Shown one piece after another: positions 31,012 through 43,590 of a DNA stretch of 64,000 bases. Every line of letters starts with the position of its first letter. Position 1 is the first letter of the stretch. Source of the DNA: Adiantum capillus-veneris (Eukaryota > Streptophyta > Polypodiopsida > Polypodiales > Pteridaceae); NCBI GenBank assembly GCA_014529385.2, contig CM043963.1:5307501-5371500 (forward strand). The letters run 5' to 3'. Both the position numbers and the translations under genes were made by a program. The notes beneath the pieces were generated by a model. The model was given only the letters and a program-made list of their open reading frames with translations, was not told the origin of the DNA and ran no database searches.

Positions 31012-31204
31012 GAGGCACCAACATGATGCACGCGCGAGAGAGATGATATAGGCCTGTGTTAGCTCAAGCAGATCGACGATGGGTTCCCAAAGTAGTGCTT
31101 CAAACCTAAGCTTTGACATTCACATTATGTACGGACAAAGACCAAACTAACTAAAACCAAACTCTTCCTAACTATTTACTATATACACTATATATTATTA
31201 TTTA

Positions 31205-31560
31205 TTATGTACCAATACCAGTAACGGTACCAATATCAATACCAATACCAATACAAGTACTATCAGTACTAGTACCAATACCAATCCAGTATTAATACCA
31301 ATACTAGTACCAGTACTATCATTACAAATACCAATACCAATTCGAGTATTAGTACTACCAATACAATATAATACCAGTATCAGTACAGAGTACCAGTACA
31401 GTACCAATATCAATACCAATACCAGTATTGTCAGTACATTACAATATCAGTATCAATACAGTGTATCATTGCATTACTGGCATACTTCTATACTAGTACT
31501 CTCTCTAGTCTTTAGCAAAGCGGCTCAAAAAATATTGGTACTAGTATATTGTTATACTGG
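31205..31560. repeat. degenerate ACCAATACCAGT array
   Basis: Six-base steps of the type TACCAA/TACCAG/TATCAG with frequent changes. The array switches near 31480-31560 to the complementary form TACTGGTATTGG. Confidence 0.85.
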
Positions 31561-32260
31561 TACTGGACTGGTATTGGCTATTTTTTACCTCTCTCCAGTC
31601 TTTATCAAAGCGGCCCAAATTAAGGCTCGAAAGGAGGAGTTATGCACACAAACGCATAAGAAACGCAAAAACACAACCCACACACGCGAGCTAGCAAATT
31701 TAGAATTTTTTTTATAAAACAAAAATTCAAGTCCACAATTCTCGGCCATTTTCAGTGAGTCGTAACTCCCAAACGGTTCAGAATTGGTTGGCCCGGGGTT
31801 GACTCATATGAATTTGTTTGTTTTGTTGAGCTCTATGACAGTTGTGTGATGCGAAAAATCCATATCCTGCTCAGTTTGGCCAAAATTTCACCTGCAAGTT
31901 GAGAATTTCTACAAAAACAACACAAAACAACATTTTCTCACTTTTTCCCTAACCTACGGGCTTAAATGAGCATCAAAATGATGGAATCTGATAAAACTTG
32001 AAGAAACAATATGTTTTCTTGTATTGGGGACTACAATTCCTACATACAAAACTTTTCCAAATTTTGACCTTAACACCAGCAAAACTAGCTCTCGAGAGGT
32101 GTCCCAGGTCAAAATTTAAAACTTCACGTAAACGATAAGAATAAAGTGCTAGACTATGAAAAAACGGTGAAATGAACAAACTTTGCTATGAACGATAAAT
32201 ATTATATAACATTACTATACTCCGTATTGTGTACAATATACGTATAATTACAATATATAT
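31561..32260. other. no supported gene between repeat arrays
   Basis: Sequence of ordinary complexity with short frames only. The phrase CTCTAGTCTTTAGCAAAGCGGC (about 31503) recurs as CTCCAGTCTTTATCAAAGCGGC (about 31592), a small tandem duplication. Confidence 0.5.
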
Positions 32261-32262
32261 TT

Positions 32263-32336
<74 letters not shown>
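32261..32336. repeat. (AT)n microsatellite
   Basis: About 75 bases of pure AT, flanked by TATATAGTATATACT-type sequence to about 32460. Confidence 0.95.
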
Positions 32337-32340
<4 letters not shown>

Positions 32341-32454
32341 ATTTACTATATACAATATATAGTATATACTATATATACTATATAGTCTATTTACTATATA
32401 CTTTTTACTGTAAGTATAAGTAAAAGTAAAACGTTATATACTATATAATCTATT

Positions 32455-33320
32455 AATAATATATTGATATTGGTATTAAACTCTATTGACAGTACTGGTA
32501 CTGGTGTACTAATACTTGTACTTCTATACTAGACCTGACTGACTGGACTGGACCTAACTAGTACTAGACTCGTACTAGACTGCTGGGCTGGACTAAACCT
32601 GACTGGTACTAGACTGGACTAGTATTGGATTGAACCGGTATTGGACCTGATTGGTACTAGTACTGAACCTGACTGGGGACTCGGTTGGACCTGACTAGAC
32701 TGGACCAGAGATTGTTACTGGACCAGACTACTACTGGACTGGACCAAACTGCTACAAGACTGGTACTGGACGAGAATGGTACAGTATTGCTTCTAGACTG
32801 GATTGTACTACTATTTGACTGGACTAGGCTGGTATTAGTACTGTACTCGATTAGACTAGACTAGTATTGGACTTGACTCGACTAGACTGGTATTGGTACT
32901 GTATTGGATTGGACTGGACTAGTATTGGACTAGACTAGAGTGGACCTCTTGACTAGTATTGGACCTGACTGGTATTAAACCTGACTGGATTGGACTGTAC
33001 CAAACTGGTATTGGACTAGACTTGATTGGTACTGGACCTGACTGAACTAGACCTGACTGATACTAGATTAGACGTGACTGATGGTATTGGACTGATATAC
33101 TGCTATAGTAGTACTAGACTTATACTAGTATTGTACGGGTACAGGTATTATAATGGTGTTGGTATTGTATTGTAATGGTATTGGTATTGTATTGTACTGA
33201 CAATACTAGAACTAGTATTGCTATATGGATATTGATGTACTGGTAGTGGTACTAGTATTATACTCAGATTTTCCTTTTTGCTATAGTAGTACTAGTACTT
33301 TGAGTTGGGTACTGGTATTG
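32455..33320. repeat. degenerate GGACTGGTATTGG array
   Basis: Roughly 865 bases built from steps such as GGTACTGGAC, CTGACTGG, GACTAGTATTGG. It is the same vocabulary as 31205-31480 but on the opposite strand, so the two arrays face each other around the AT-rich centre. No coding potential. Confidence 0.85.
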
Positions 33321-33599
33321 GTATGACTGTGCATATCTTAAAGACTAAATATTCCAAATCTATTGAGAACAGTTTTCAATGAACACATTAACCTTTTGTA
33401 GTTGCATGCTTTTACACTTTCGTTGTACCTTATGCACATTATCTTCCTTCTTTTTTTGTCATTTTATTTACCTCAGTATTATTCCTCCTTGTTTGTCTCA
33501 AACATGACAGCTACAGCTACAACTATGCTTTCATGGACGATCAATGGTGCTCATATGGATTATAGAGTCTCATTATTATAAAATGGATATTTTCTTCAA
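33321..33599 (+). other. no supported feature
   Basis: AT-rich sequence before the transposase relic; no motifs. Confidence 0.4.
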
Positions 33600-36180
33600 A
33601 GCATATTTCCTCCTTCTATTAAGTTTGAAGGCTTGCAAGTAGTCGTTCAGACAGGGAGCTCTGAGACTAAGGTCAATCTGTTGCCAAGATGGGATCATGA
33701 AGATCAAAAGCATTACCTTCTTGACCATTCTCTATCCTCAGCTTACCACATTCTTCATTCGGATGGCTATGTTTATATGGCTGACAATTTAGAAATAAGT
33801 GAAGAACTCGATGATTCTTCTATGTTCACTACACCATGTAACAAAAGTTTGACTCCATCACATTTAGATGTTGATATTGATGAAGGTACAGACGTAGTTG
33901 TTTTGGAGACAGTGGAACTAACCAGGTCACCAAGACCCTTTCAAGACACACAAGATGGGGTGGAGCATACAAGGCAGGAGTATTCAAAGGATACATCCAT
34001 TATTTCATGGATGAAAGACAAAGGCAAATCAGATAGGTTCTCTAAACTTTTAGAGATTTTTCGACCTCTTAAAAAGGTTGATGATCTCCCAAATTTTTAT
34101 AATGGCAATATTTGTTTTGAGCTTCCTCCAATTCAAAACAATAAAAGGATGCTTGGTATGGAGCAGAAGTACGACGGTCACCTTTGGTCTCACCCAACAG
34201 GCTAAGTGAATTTATAAAAACATGCTAGATAGCATGTTTTGATATAAGAAACGGTCCTGTTATTACTTATTTGTTGTATGTGTACAACATGCAAGCATTG
34301 CAGGTGATTGCAATATGTGAGTGTAAAGAAGAAGAAGAAGAAACACAAATCTTGTTTTGGAGAAATTTAAACACAGTATGGATAGGTGTAGGCATGAACG
34401 AGCGGACTTTGCTGGATTTATGTCTGATGAAGCCAAGGCTAATTGGCTAGCAATACGTCATGTATACAATGGAGGACAACATAATGTAATGGAGGGGAGG
34501 GAGTGCTCATTTCTTTTCCATTGGGAGTAGAGTCTACACAAACATACAAAAAAAACATGTCACTATAGATAGACAAATGCATCACATTGAAATGTGTGAA
34601 GCATGGCGCTTAGCAAAGACTACAAATGAGGCCTCCCATATAGCTTCCACAGTACGATAATGGTGGGTGAAATATGTGATAGGGGATAATAAAAAAGGCT
34701 TTAGAGAGATGGTTTAATTGGTGAGAGCAACGGATGCCCATTGAGGAAGCGTTGAGACAATGGTATATCAATTATTTTTTTGGTTTTTATTAAATACATG
34801 AAAATAGAGATTTACATTTATATGGTTTTAATCGTTTTGTATTTATAGGTCAGTAAGAGTCCATGGAAAAAAGCTCAAATTCCAAGTATAAACTTGTCAG
34901 AGAGCATCCATGCTAGTTGGCTGGTAGGTGAAGGTGGTAAACATAAAATATCACTTTATGACGCATGTGTCAGTGACGTTTTGAATGCCTATATTCAATA
35001 TGAAAAAAGTTTGGGATACACCACATGTAGATACATCGGAACGGGCCCTTCCATAGAAGCAATGATGGCCAGTTCCAAACGTAGAGAATCCCAAATCCAA
35101 CTCATTTTGTGAGTTCTCCAAATCCAACTCATTTTTCAAGTGCATTAAATGGCTTGGTTTTTGGTAGTCCTTTGTATGAGGAGCCTGTGATGGAAGGTGA
35201 CAAAGAGACAGTACAATGGAAGAAGAAAACAAGTGCAGTCATTACAAGCTCACATAAACCTAGATATGTAATGGAAGCAAGACAGAAAAAAACCATAGGG
35301 AGACCACAGAGTATACATTTTGATAGAGAGGATAATGAAGAAGTATATGTTGTCTCACTGACAATGAAGCAGGAGACAGCATTCTTGTGCAACCTGGGGA
35401 GAATTCAGAAAGCTGTATTCAAGAGGGCCAAGTTTCCCGCGAAGAGTGGGCTTTATGAAGGATGCTAGCCAATTGCATGAGGAAATGTTTTGGAATGGTA
35501 GGGAAGAAAAGTTGTGATAGCAAATTACAAAGACGTCATGTGGGAATGGTTGCTCCCTATTTTTGGTTTGAGAGAACTTTTAAAGACAAGACAATTTCAC
35601 GATGGATATGGTTCTTCATTTATGAAGTAGGCCACACACAAAAAGTACAGAGGCAAGCTAAATTCTCACTTTTCGTTCCTACTTTCTGGCAAGTGGATAT
35701 TGGAACCAACTTATCAAAGGAAGTGAGTGACAGCTTGGTACAAAGTGGATTTCAATTTTCAGATTTTGCAAAACCACTACAATGCAAAAATGCCTCTCTT
35801 ACACAAGGAGGCTCAAGTAGCAGTAAGTGGAGACATGGTATTTCCAAAGAAGCGCAAAAGAGATAGGAGTCAGTTGCAAGTATGTTTGCAACATTCTTGG
35901 ACAAGAAACTAGAAAGTAAACAACACATATTTTTTTGGGTATTGACAGAGATTTGTTATGATGTACACATTAAGGTAGAACCTAGTTGCACATGTCCAAA
36001 TTTTCAGAAGAGAGAATCTACATATAAAGAGTTTTTGGCATGTAAGAACATGTACTATGTGTACGTGAATATTCTAGGGCTTCAACCAAAAGAGCACATG
36101 GTCATTCATCAGCCTGCACTAACTCCCATAGACCTTGCATTTGTACTAGGGCAAACCCGCAAGATAACGTATGTGGTGTA
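33600..36180 (+). pseudogene. Mutator-like (MULE) transposase relic with introns
   Basis: An N-terminal open block (33633-34205) is followed by an acceptor-like GCATTGCAG at about 34303. A second block reads GFMSDEAKANWLAIRHVYN and RQMHHIEMCEAW in shifting frames (34380-34765). An intron of about 85 bases, GTATATC...TTTATAG, ends at about 34848, before SWLVGEGGKHKISLYDA. Further blocks (35109-35866) lead to a SWIM-like finger CTCPNFQKRES...CKNMYYVYV (about 35985-36065), in which Asn stands where the final His is expected. SWIM fingers close many MULE transposases. Several stops and frameshifts mark it as dead. Superfamily assignment is by pattern. Confidence 0.55.
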
Positions 36181-36589
36181 GTGAACCTAAATCTTAGAGA
36201 TTGTCATGTAGAGGTATGCATTGAAGGAGATTTCTCTTATGTATTAGATGTGGAGTAGCTTTTCTAGACACATGAGACTTTATTTGAATTCCTTTTAGTA
36301 AGAGAAGCATGCTTTGTGGTATCTATCTAGAAGATAGTACAAGCTCAAAACTTGGGCTTTTGGAAACTTGGGTGTGTATCATTGAAAGAGACTCAAAATC
36401 TTAAGCCAATTTGTTTTGAGATTATAGATCTTTTTTGGTGTGTATAATATCCTGATGTCTTTGTTTTGGATTAATTTTTTTGTGTTGCTAGAAAAGGCTC
36501 TGAATCTAAAATCAAAAAGCTCACAAAATTGGTTTTGATTGCAAAAGCTCAAAATTGAAAGCTTGCAACTGAAACACACTCTTAAGCAA
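36181..36589 (+). other. no supported feature
   Basis: AT-rich spacer. It contains repeated AAAAGCTCACAAAATTGG / AAAAGCTCAAAATTGAAAGC phrases similar to 8840-8890. Confidence 0.45.
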
Positions 36590-37560
36590 GATGAGTGAAA
36601 GGACCTCAATTTGGGCACTGAAGAAGATCCAACGATAGTCAGGATCAGTATTCATGTGGATGGAGAGTTCTTGCTGGATTTTTTTCATTTATTGATGGAA
36701 TATAAAGACTTCTTTGCATGGGATTATTCTAAAGTTGAGAGAATAGATCCTACTTTGCATCGGCATCATATTAATCTCAAAGAGAATGCAGTTTGGATTG
36801 TGCAACAAAGGTACATAATGAATCCAAATTTTGCATATTAGTAGGTCAATCATAAGATTGACAAATTGTTGGCTCTCAAGTTTATAGAACCAATTCATGA
36901 AGTTACCTTGTTATCACCCATCATTGTTGTACCCAAGAATATTGGCAAGATCAGATTTTATGTTGATTACAAATAAGTTGAATGCATCCACTATCACTGA
37001 TCCATTTACAATGTCATTTTGTGATGCAATATTGGATGCAATTGCATGGAAAGAAATGTATAGTTTTCTGAATGGTTTTTCATGCAATGAGATCAAGGTT
37101 GTTGAGGAGGATCACCACAAAACAACTTTTATAACAGAGTGGGGATATTTTTCATCTAAAGTCATGAATTTTGGGCTCAAAAATGGACCACCATCATTCA
37201 ATTTTACAGCTTACAAAACATTTGAACCTTACTTATAGGATTTCATGAGAATCTTTGTGGATAATTTTTCAATATTTTAAAGAAATATTTGCACTTGCAT
37301 AATCTAACGTTGTGTTTTGAAAGGTGTAGATAGTTCAGAATGTGCCTTAACCGTTTCAAGAGTGTGATTATCATTAGTGGAGTACTTCTAGGTCATGTGG
37401 TTTCTCAGGAAGGAATGTCCATTCATGAGAATAAGATTGAAGTTATTAAAGTAGCCCGAGCTCCATAAAATGTGAAGAAGTGAGAAGGTTTGTTGGTTAA
37501 GTTAAATGGCATGCTAGGTACATCAGATATTTAGCAAATGTGTTCATGCCTCTTACTTAT
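36590..37560 (+). pseudogene. gypsy H reverse transcriptase
   Basis: The frame from 36611 contains VDGEFLLDFFHLLMEYKDFFAW and INLKENAVW, typical of the linker before gypsy RT. RT follows with NASTITDPF, ITEWGYFSSKVMNFGLKNGP and, near 37250, FVDN where FVDD is expected. The first catalytic Asp region reads FLNGFS, with Asn for Asp. Stops occur at 36839-36841 and 37236-37238, with frame changes between 36930 and 37560. Both catalytic positions are altered, so it is inactive. No LTR could be assigned. Confidence 0.82.
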
Positions 37561-38330
37561 TTGACAAAGAAGAATGTGCCTTTGTTTGGACTGAGCCTCA
37601 AGAGAACTCATTTCAGATGTTGAAGAAAATGTTATCAGTTGCACCAATATTACAAAGTCAACATTGGATGTTACCATTTCATGTCTATGTTGATGCATCG
37701 GATATGTCTTTTGGAGTTTTTCTTATGCACAAAAGAGTTACAGTATGGGTCAAACCTTTGTACTATGCCAATAGAGTGTTAACACCAGCTGAAAGAAATT
37801 ATGTTGGGACAAAAAGAGAAGCTCTTGGCATGGTGTATGCTTTAAACAAATTAAGGCATTACTTGTTTAGCAACATAGTGGTTGTTCATGGTGACCATCA
37901 AGCATTGTTGTCTTTAATTAAGAAGGCATTGTTGATAGGGAGACTAGCTAGATGGATGTTGTTGTTGCAAGAGTTTGACCTTGTGATTGTTCATAATCCT
38001 AGGAAAGAGCATGCTACAGCATATTACTTAAGCAGAATTGAAACTAGAGAAGATCCAATAGGTGTTCAACATGATCTACCTGATGATGAGTTGTTTGAAT
38101 CTCAAAATGAAATATCTGAATCATGGTATGATCACATGTTAATAATTTTGACAGATGGTACAATTCCATTAGGTTTTACATGTGATCAAAGAAGAAAGTT
38201 TTCTCTTAAAAGTAGACCATTTTTTGTGATAGCACGAGCTTTATATAGAAAGGGAGTTGATCAAGTGATTAGAAGATGTGTGCCCTGAGTTTGAACAGAA
38301 AGTTGTATTCTAGGAAGCTCATTCAAGAGC
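37561..38330 (+). pseudogene. gypsy H RNase H
   Basis: Open from 37617 to 38288. Contains FHVYVDASDMSFGV, the Glu motif TKREALGMVYA, VVHGDHQALLS and the LARWMLLLQEF/IVHNPRKEHATAYYLSR segment that joins RNase H to integrase in gypsy pol. Active-site acidic residues can be found in place (Asp in VDAS, Glu in KREAL, Asp in GDHQA). Confidence 0.85.
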
Positions 38331-39360
38331 AATAGGTGGACACTTTTCAGGTGATATAAACTGGTAAAAAGGTGCTGCAAGATGGATTATGGTGGCCTAC
38401 TGTGTTGAAGATGCTCATGAACATGCAAAAAGTTGTGTTATTTGTTAGAAGCTTGGTCAATCAAATTCTAGGGATAGGATGTCTGATCATCCTATATTGC
38501 CTTTGGAACCTTTTCAAAAATGGGGACTGGTAAATCCCACTACAAGGGATGAAAATATATTTTGGTTGCTACTACTGATGACTATTGCACCAAGTGGGTG
38601 GAAGTTGTAGCCCTTAAGGACAACAAAGCTCATAGTGTTGCCATGTTTCTTCACCACAACATTATGACCAGGTTTGGCTACCCTGTGGAATTGGTGAGTG
38701 ACAAGGGAACTTGTTTCTTGAATGATCAGGTCATTTCAAAGATAACCAAAACTCATATGATAATGCATAAGAAATCTACAAGTTATCATCCTTAGGCCAA
38801 TGGTCATGCTGAGAGTACCACTGAGGCTCCGGTTACAATCTTGAAGAAGATTGTTCAGGATTATCAAAAGCATTAGGATCAAAAGCTAGATTCAGCATTG
38901 TGGTTTTTCAAAATTTCTTTCAAGGTAACAACAGGTATGACTCCATTCAAATTGGTGTATGACCTTGAGGCTATATTTCCAATGAAATTTGTAGTGCCAA
39001 GCCTCAGAGTGAGTGCAAAAAAAATGGGCCCTAAACTATCAATTAAAGTCAAGAGAAAATATCTAATGCAGTTGGAAGAGGACATGTTAGTTAGTTCCTA
39101 CATCACTGAGGTGATTCAGAGAAGGAGAAAAGCTCAGGTGAGCATGGATGTCAAATTTAAGGTTTTTCAAATTGAAGATTGGGTGATGCTTTATAACTCC
39201 AAATTAGAGCCACATCCAGGTAAGTTAACTGTAAGATATAAAGGTCCATAGCAGATTGTGCAAAACTTGGGCGAGGGCACATTTATTGTAGCTAATGTTT
39301 TTGGCACTACGGTTGAGAATTATGTTAATGGATTCAGGTTGAAAATTTTTTAGGGGAAAC
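38331..39360 (+). pseudogene. gypsy H integrase
   Basis: The zinc module is broken (SCVICXKLGQ near 38430). The core shows TTDDYCTKWVEVVAL, LVSDKGTCFLND, SYHP...NGHAESTTE (38560-38820) with a stop inside at about 38794. The C-terminal region MTPFKLVYDLEAIFPM and DWVMLYNSKLEPHPGKL extends to 39251, then PXXIVQNLGEGTF. Frameshifts and stops throughout. Upstream RT and RNase H are colinear, giving one decayed pol of about 2.7 kb. Confidence 0.82.
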
Positions 39361-39395
39361 CACCTCATTTGGATTGGCCCTTAACTTGGTTGATT

Positions 39396-39610
39396 GAGTC
39401 AAAGAAGTTGATAGAAATCCAAGTGGCTAGAGTTTCTAGTGCTTATTAGTTTTATGACCAAGACATGGAGAAGAAGGTTGTATCTTACAACCCAATACAA
39501 GAGTCAAAGAAGTTGATAGAAAGACAAGTGGCTAGAGTTTCTAGTGCTTATCAGTGTTATGACCAGAACATGGAGAAGAAGAAGGTTGTTTCTGACAACC
39601 CAATATAAGA
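39396..39610 (+). repeat. tandem duplication at the end of gypsy H
   Basis: A unit of about 104 bases starting GAGTCAAAGAAGTTGATAG occurs at 39396 and again at 39500, with few differences. Confidence 0.85.
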
Positions 39611-40159
39611 GAAGAAGATTGCACTTAAAATTGATGCACTTTCAGATGGTGAGTTGGATCAAGTAGCAGGTTAGAGCTCCCAGTCTATAGAGCTAAATGG
39701 TTGGTCACTTGGAATATCTGAAGTCGAATGTTATTAGGTCAAATGCAATCGGATTTTGGTTGGTCAAAATCTTTAAAGTGGGAAATTTTGGAAAAATTTT
39801 GGAATTGCGAGTTGATTTTCCACTAAGCAAAATCATCACAAAGAGGATACATTAGAGGTGTGTGAGAATTGGGGTGCGCTAATCAAAGGTGCAAGCCATC
39901 ACCTATGTCGCACTCATCCTTCACATATGTTGTCACCAAAGTTTCTAAAGTATGCTCTTATTGTCCACTTGCCTTTAGCCATGGTGAGAGGGAAGCATAG
40001 TAGCACCATGCAATCAGAGCCTTATAACAATGAGCCACCAAGGCAACTACATCACAAGGAAGTAGTAATCAGCATTGACATTAGTAGCCTAGAGGAAGAA
40101 GAATGTTTTGGCTGAGGAGGATGTTGTTGAGGGTGATTGGTTGATCAAGTATACACACG
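39611..40159. other. no supported gene
   Basis: Probably gypsy H 3' sequence. An 85-codon frame at 39858-40115 has no recognisable motif. Confidence 0.4.
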
Positions 40160-41197
40160 TACTTATGAATTCTGCCAAAATCTCAAGCAGCAATCCTACG
40201 TGTAGCCGCATGCTTTGTGCTCTCTCCATGATTTTCTAGTTTATCCTTTCTGAAAGTCCATTTTGCTGAGGTGTCCTTGGGGTTGTCCTTTGCCTCCGAA
40301 TACAATTTCTAGCACAAAAGCTTTCAAAAGCTTGGTTGCAATATTTGCCTCCATTGTCAGATATGAGGCATTTAAGCTTGGTACTTGCTTCATTCTCCAC
40401 AAAGGCTTTCCACCTTTGAAATATGAAAAAAAGATCAGATTTATTCTTCATTGCATAAACCCATGTTTTTCTAGTTGCATCGTCTATGAATGTTACATAG
40501 TACAACAAGCCACCAAGGGATGGTGTACTTGTAGGAACCCAAACATCAAAATGAACCAACTCAAGTTTTTTATTTTCTCATTCACTTCTTCCCTTTAGAA
40601 ATTTTATCCTCTTTTGTTTACCGTAAACACAATCTTCACAAAACTCTAAGTCCACTTCTTTCAAACCTAGTATAAGCTTCTTTGATTGAAGGATTTGCAT
40701 TCCTTTGGCACTCATATACCCAAGTCGATAGTGCCACACCGCACCGTTGACTTTTGTAGCTATTACACAAGTTGAAGATTGTGTGCTAATAGTACACAAG
40801 TAGAGTGTACCAACCTTTTCTCCTATGGAAACCACCAAAGATCCCTTTGAGATCTTCCAATGTTTGTTTCCAAATGCAATGTTGTAACCTTCATCATCCA
40901 ATTGTCTTCCAGAGATCAAATTTTTGTGAAGAGAAGGACCATGCTTAACATCTTTAAGATTCCATTCATTTCCATTAGAAATGTTGACACAAATTGTACC
41001 TTTGCCGACAATTTCAAAAGCTTCTTCATCTCCCAAGTATACATTCCCAAAATACCTTTGGTGTAATCTTGGAAATGTTGCTTGTGCGGTGTTGCACGGA
41101 ATGAAGCCCCGAAATCTAATTTCCAAGAATTAGATACATCATCTAATGAAAGAATTAGAGTATCTTGCTCTAATTTACCTACCACATTGGCCTTCAA
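40160..41197 (-). pseudogene. copia D protease and integrase fragment
   Basis: The protease signature reads LDFGASFRATP, with Phe replacing the usual Ser after Asp. The integrase HHCC module has VWHYRLGYMSAKGM (a Tyr replaces one His) and FCEDCVYGKQKR. The core follows in another frame with TFIDDATRKTWVY, LISDNGGKYCNQAF and PQQNGLSERIN, then a stop and a few more codons until truncation near 40160. The frame changes between 40578 and 40559. Inactive. Confidence 0.85.
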
Positions 41198-41245
41198 TGG
41201 TGGCTTGTTGCCTTGAGACTTTGACTCCTTCTTCTTCTTGGATCA

Positions 41246-41984
41246 GCAATCCTTCTTGATGTGGCCCTTCTTGCCGCAGTTCCAACATTCAAGAATTGAC
41301 TTTGTACATGACTTGGTCCACCTTAAGCGATCACAACCCTTGTGGTTGTTGAACATCTCCTTCAATCTTGTCCTTGTTTTCACTGACAATGCAACACTTT
41401 ATGATTCACTTGTGCTTCTTCTTTGCATTTTCTCGCTTAGGAGAACACCCACAACATCATCAAACTTAAGAGTCTTTGTATTAGAGACAAATTTACTTAC
41501 AGCCATCACAAAGTTGTCCCAACTATGCGGTAGAGACGATAGTATAAGGAGGGATTGTACTTTGTCATCAAAATTGGCCTTCATCGATCAAAACTGATTT
41601 TTTTTGTGTTAAAGTTGTTTTGGTATTCTGCAAACTGAACCTCTCTCTGTCATTTTAGATTGAACAAGCGCTTCATGAGAAATACCTTATTGGATTCCGA
41701 TGGCTTCTCATAGAGTCCGTCAAGAAAATTCATCAAGTCCTCCATGGTCTTCATCTCCGAAACATTGAAGGCCGCCATTGATGCCAAGCTTAGCCAGGTT
41801 GTTCCTAACGTCTTTCGGTTAAGGAAAATGCATGCTTCACCTGCTATTGTTGCGTGCTTATTTGCAAGACCTCCTAGTGGCAAAGAAAATTTCTTCTGGT
41901 AGAGATAGTCTTCAATCTACATCTTCCAATGTTGGTACTTTTCCTATTTAACTTCTCTATATTGAGCTTACCTTCCTCCGCCAT
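41246..41984 (-). pseudogene. copia D gag
   Basis: Likely start ATG at 41984 (MAEEGKLNIEKLN), 24 bases past the primer site. A segment at 41883-41650 contains LGGLANKHATIAGEA and LYEKPSESNKVFLMKRLF, and another at 41584-41399 contains LLILSSLPHSWDNFVMAVS. The zinc knuckle CWNCGKKGHIKKDC lies at 41246-41288. At least three frame changes or stops separate these pieces. Confidence 0.82.
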
Positions 41985-42007
41985 TAGTTTAGCTATGAGA
42001 AACCCTT

Positions 42008-42019
42008 GCTTTGATACCA
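42008..42019 (-). other. copia D primer-binding site
   Basis: TGGTATCAAAGC on the minus strand, 11 of 12 matches to the initiator-Met site, two bases inside the LTR. Confidence 0.85.
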
Positions 42020-42021
42020 AT

Positions 42022-42110
42022 TGTTAGGAAATAGGACGTAGCTAAGTAGATATTAGAGTAGTTTACTTAATGGAGAGAAATAGTTTTCACACACAAGAGA
42101 TTATAAATTA

Positions 42111-42158
<48 letters not shown>

Positions 42159-42679
42159 ACAATATGCATGGTTCACCCAATGTGGGCTATATCCACGGGA
42201 AAGCACCCACTCAATGGATTTAGTATTTCAAACTAGAAGTAGGTTACAAAGGGCTTATACCCTTATTGGAACTCTTGCCTTGCTTCACTATCACCACCTC
42301 ACACACACCTTGTTTCATCAAATTCACAATGCATTTTGTGTGTAGAAGAGGCCTCCTTTTATAGACCAAAAGGGCTGCCCTCTCTCATGAGAGTTAGTCG
42401 TGTGTGGCCGCCCTTGTGTAAAAAATTCAAAGTTGAATTCTCCCGTATGCTCATGTGTGGTCATCCTTGAGAAGACAAGTTGGCCTAGAAGTCGGTCACC
42501 GGTCAAATACTTCTACCCAACGGCCATCAGGCAACCAATTGGCCATTTTTTGGCCGCTTTTCGGCTGCCTTCCATAATATTGTGGGGAAAAACGAATATT
42601 TTGGCGATGAATTTTTTGTTTTTTGGTGAGTGATTTTTGTTACGCATGATGGATTCTCCTCATAACGGGGGGCCTTACA
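42022..42679 (-). repeat. copia D 5' LTR
   Basis: About 658 bases. Minus-strand ends TGTAAGGCC and CCTAACA. It contains a (GA)n tract at about 42118-42157. The far end (42679) is inferred from the TG terminus, since no second LTR is present. Confidence 0.65.
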
Positions 42680-42689
42680 AATGTGTGTT

Positions 42690-43590
42690 TTTTTAGACTA
42701 AAAGTTAGAAGGGGTGAATCAGGCTGCATACATAACAAGCTCCAATTAAAGTGGTGAAACAGGCTCGAAATCAGGAAGCAACCAAAAATCAGTCAGTGTG
42801 GCGGATGAGTTAAAACTTTTGGAACAAACCAAAATTAAAAATGGGTCAATAAGGACTCAACAAGAATCATGGAAAGCCAAAAGAGATAGAACGAAAAGAA
42901 AGCGGCTAAGGGATATTAAACCAGACAAAGTATCAACTCAAACATAAACAGGAGAGCAAAGAAAACTCAAAGGGGTCAAAAGAGTCAAAGAATGTATCAG
43001 GCTGTTCGAACTTAGTAGAAAAGGTAAAAAAGCATTTAGATGTTATGTTGCAAGCCTATGAGGCAAGACAAAAGAACAACCAAACTTTGAAACAAAGATT
43101 GCTGACTTATCTTCATGCTGAATTCAAAACCAAACAAATGGAGATGTGCAAAAATTTCATGGAAACCGTTCAAGCGCTAATACAACCAAAAGCCTTGGAA
43201 TCTCTAGCATAACTAAATTATATTTCTAAACGGGTAAAAACAAAAGAACCTTGTTAAAAACAACATAGGAGAACAAATCAAAATATATTGATTCTATGAC
43301 GGATGTGAATATGATCACCTATTCAAACATTGCGCTAAGAATCCAGACAACATGATCAAATCAACAAAAGTGAAAAAGGAGGGATTGAGGGTTGTTGCGG
43401 ACACAATGGATGAGGTTGAATTTCTTGAGATGCTACAAATTCTTGAAGTGGATGAGTCGTGGCCGCATTCACTATGGAAGACAATCAGACATAGAAAAGA
43501 TGGATGGGCAATGTAGCTATCAAAACCAATCCCTGAGGTCAACATGGATCATGAAGTTTCTATTTTCCATTATATGGAGATGAAAGTACG
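42690..43590 (+). pseudogene. gypsy I gag relic
   Basis: Plus-strand frames with many stops. A helical, Lys/Gln-rich stretch (VEKVKKHLDVMLQAYEARQK) occurs near 43020-43090, and a CCHC-like knuckle near 43295-43345 (YDGCEYDHLFKHCAKNP). This arrangement, followed by the protease below, fits gypsy gag. Confidence 0.55.

Larger units (their letters stand above)
40160..42679 (-). mobile_element. Ty1/copia relic (copia D) with 5' LTR
   Basis: Minus-strand order: LTR (42022-42679), initiator-Met primer site, gag, protease, integrase. The element is cut inside the integrase at about 40160; RT, RNase H and the 3' LTR are absent. It is separate from copia A, B and C by sequence. Confidence 0.85.

Noticed and set aside
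39858-40115. 85-codon ORF as a host gene
   Set aside because: No motif, no splice context and it lies in the decayed 3' area of gypsy H.
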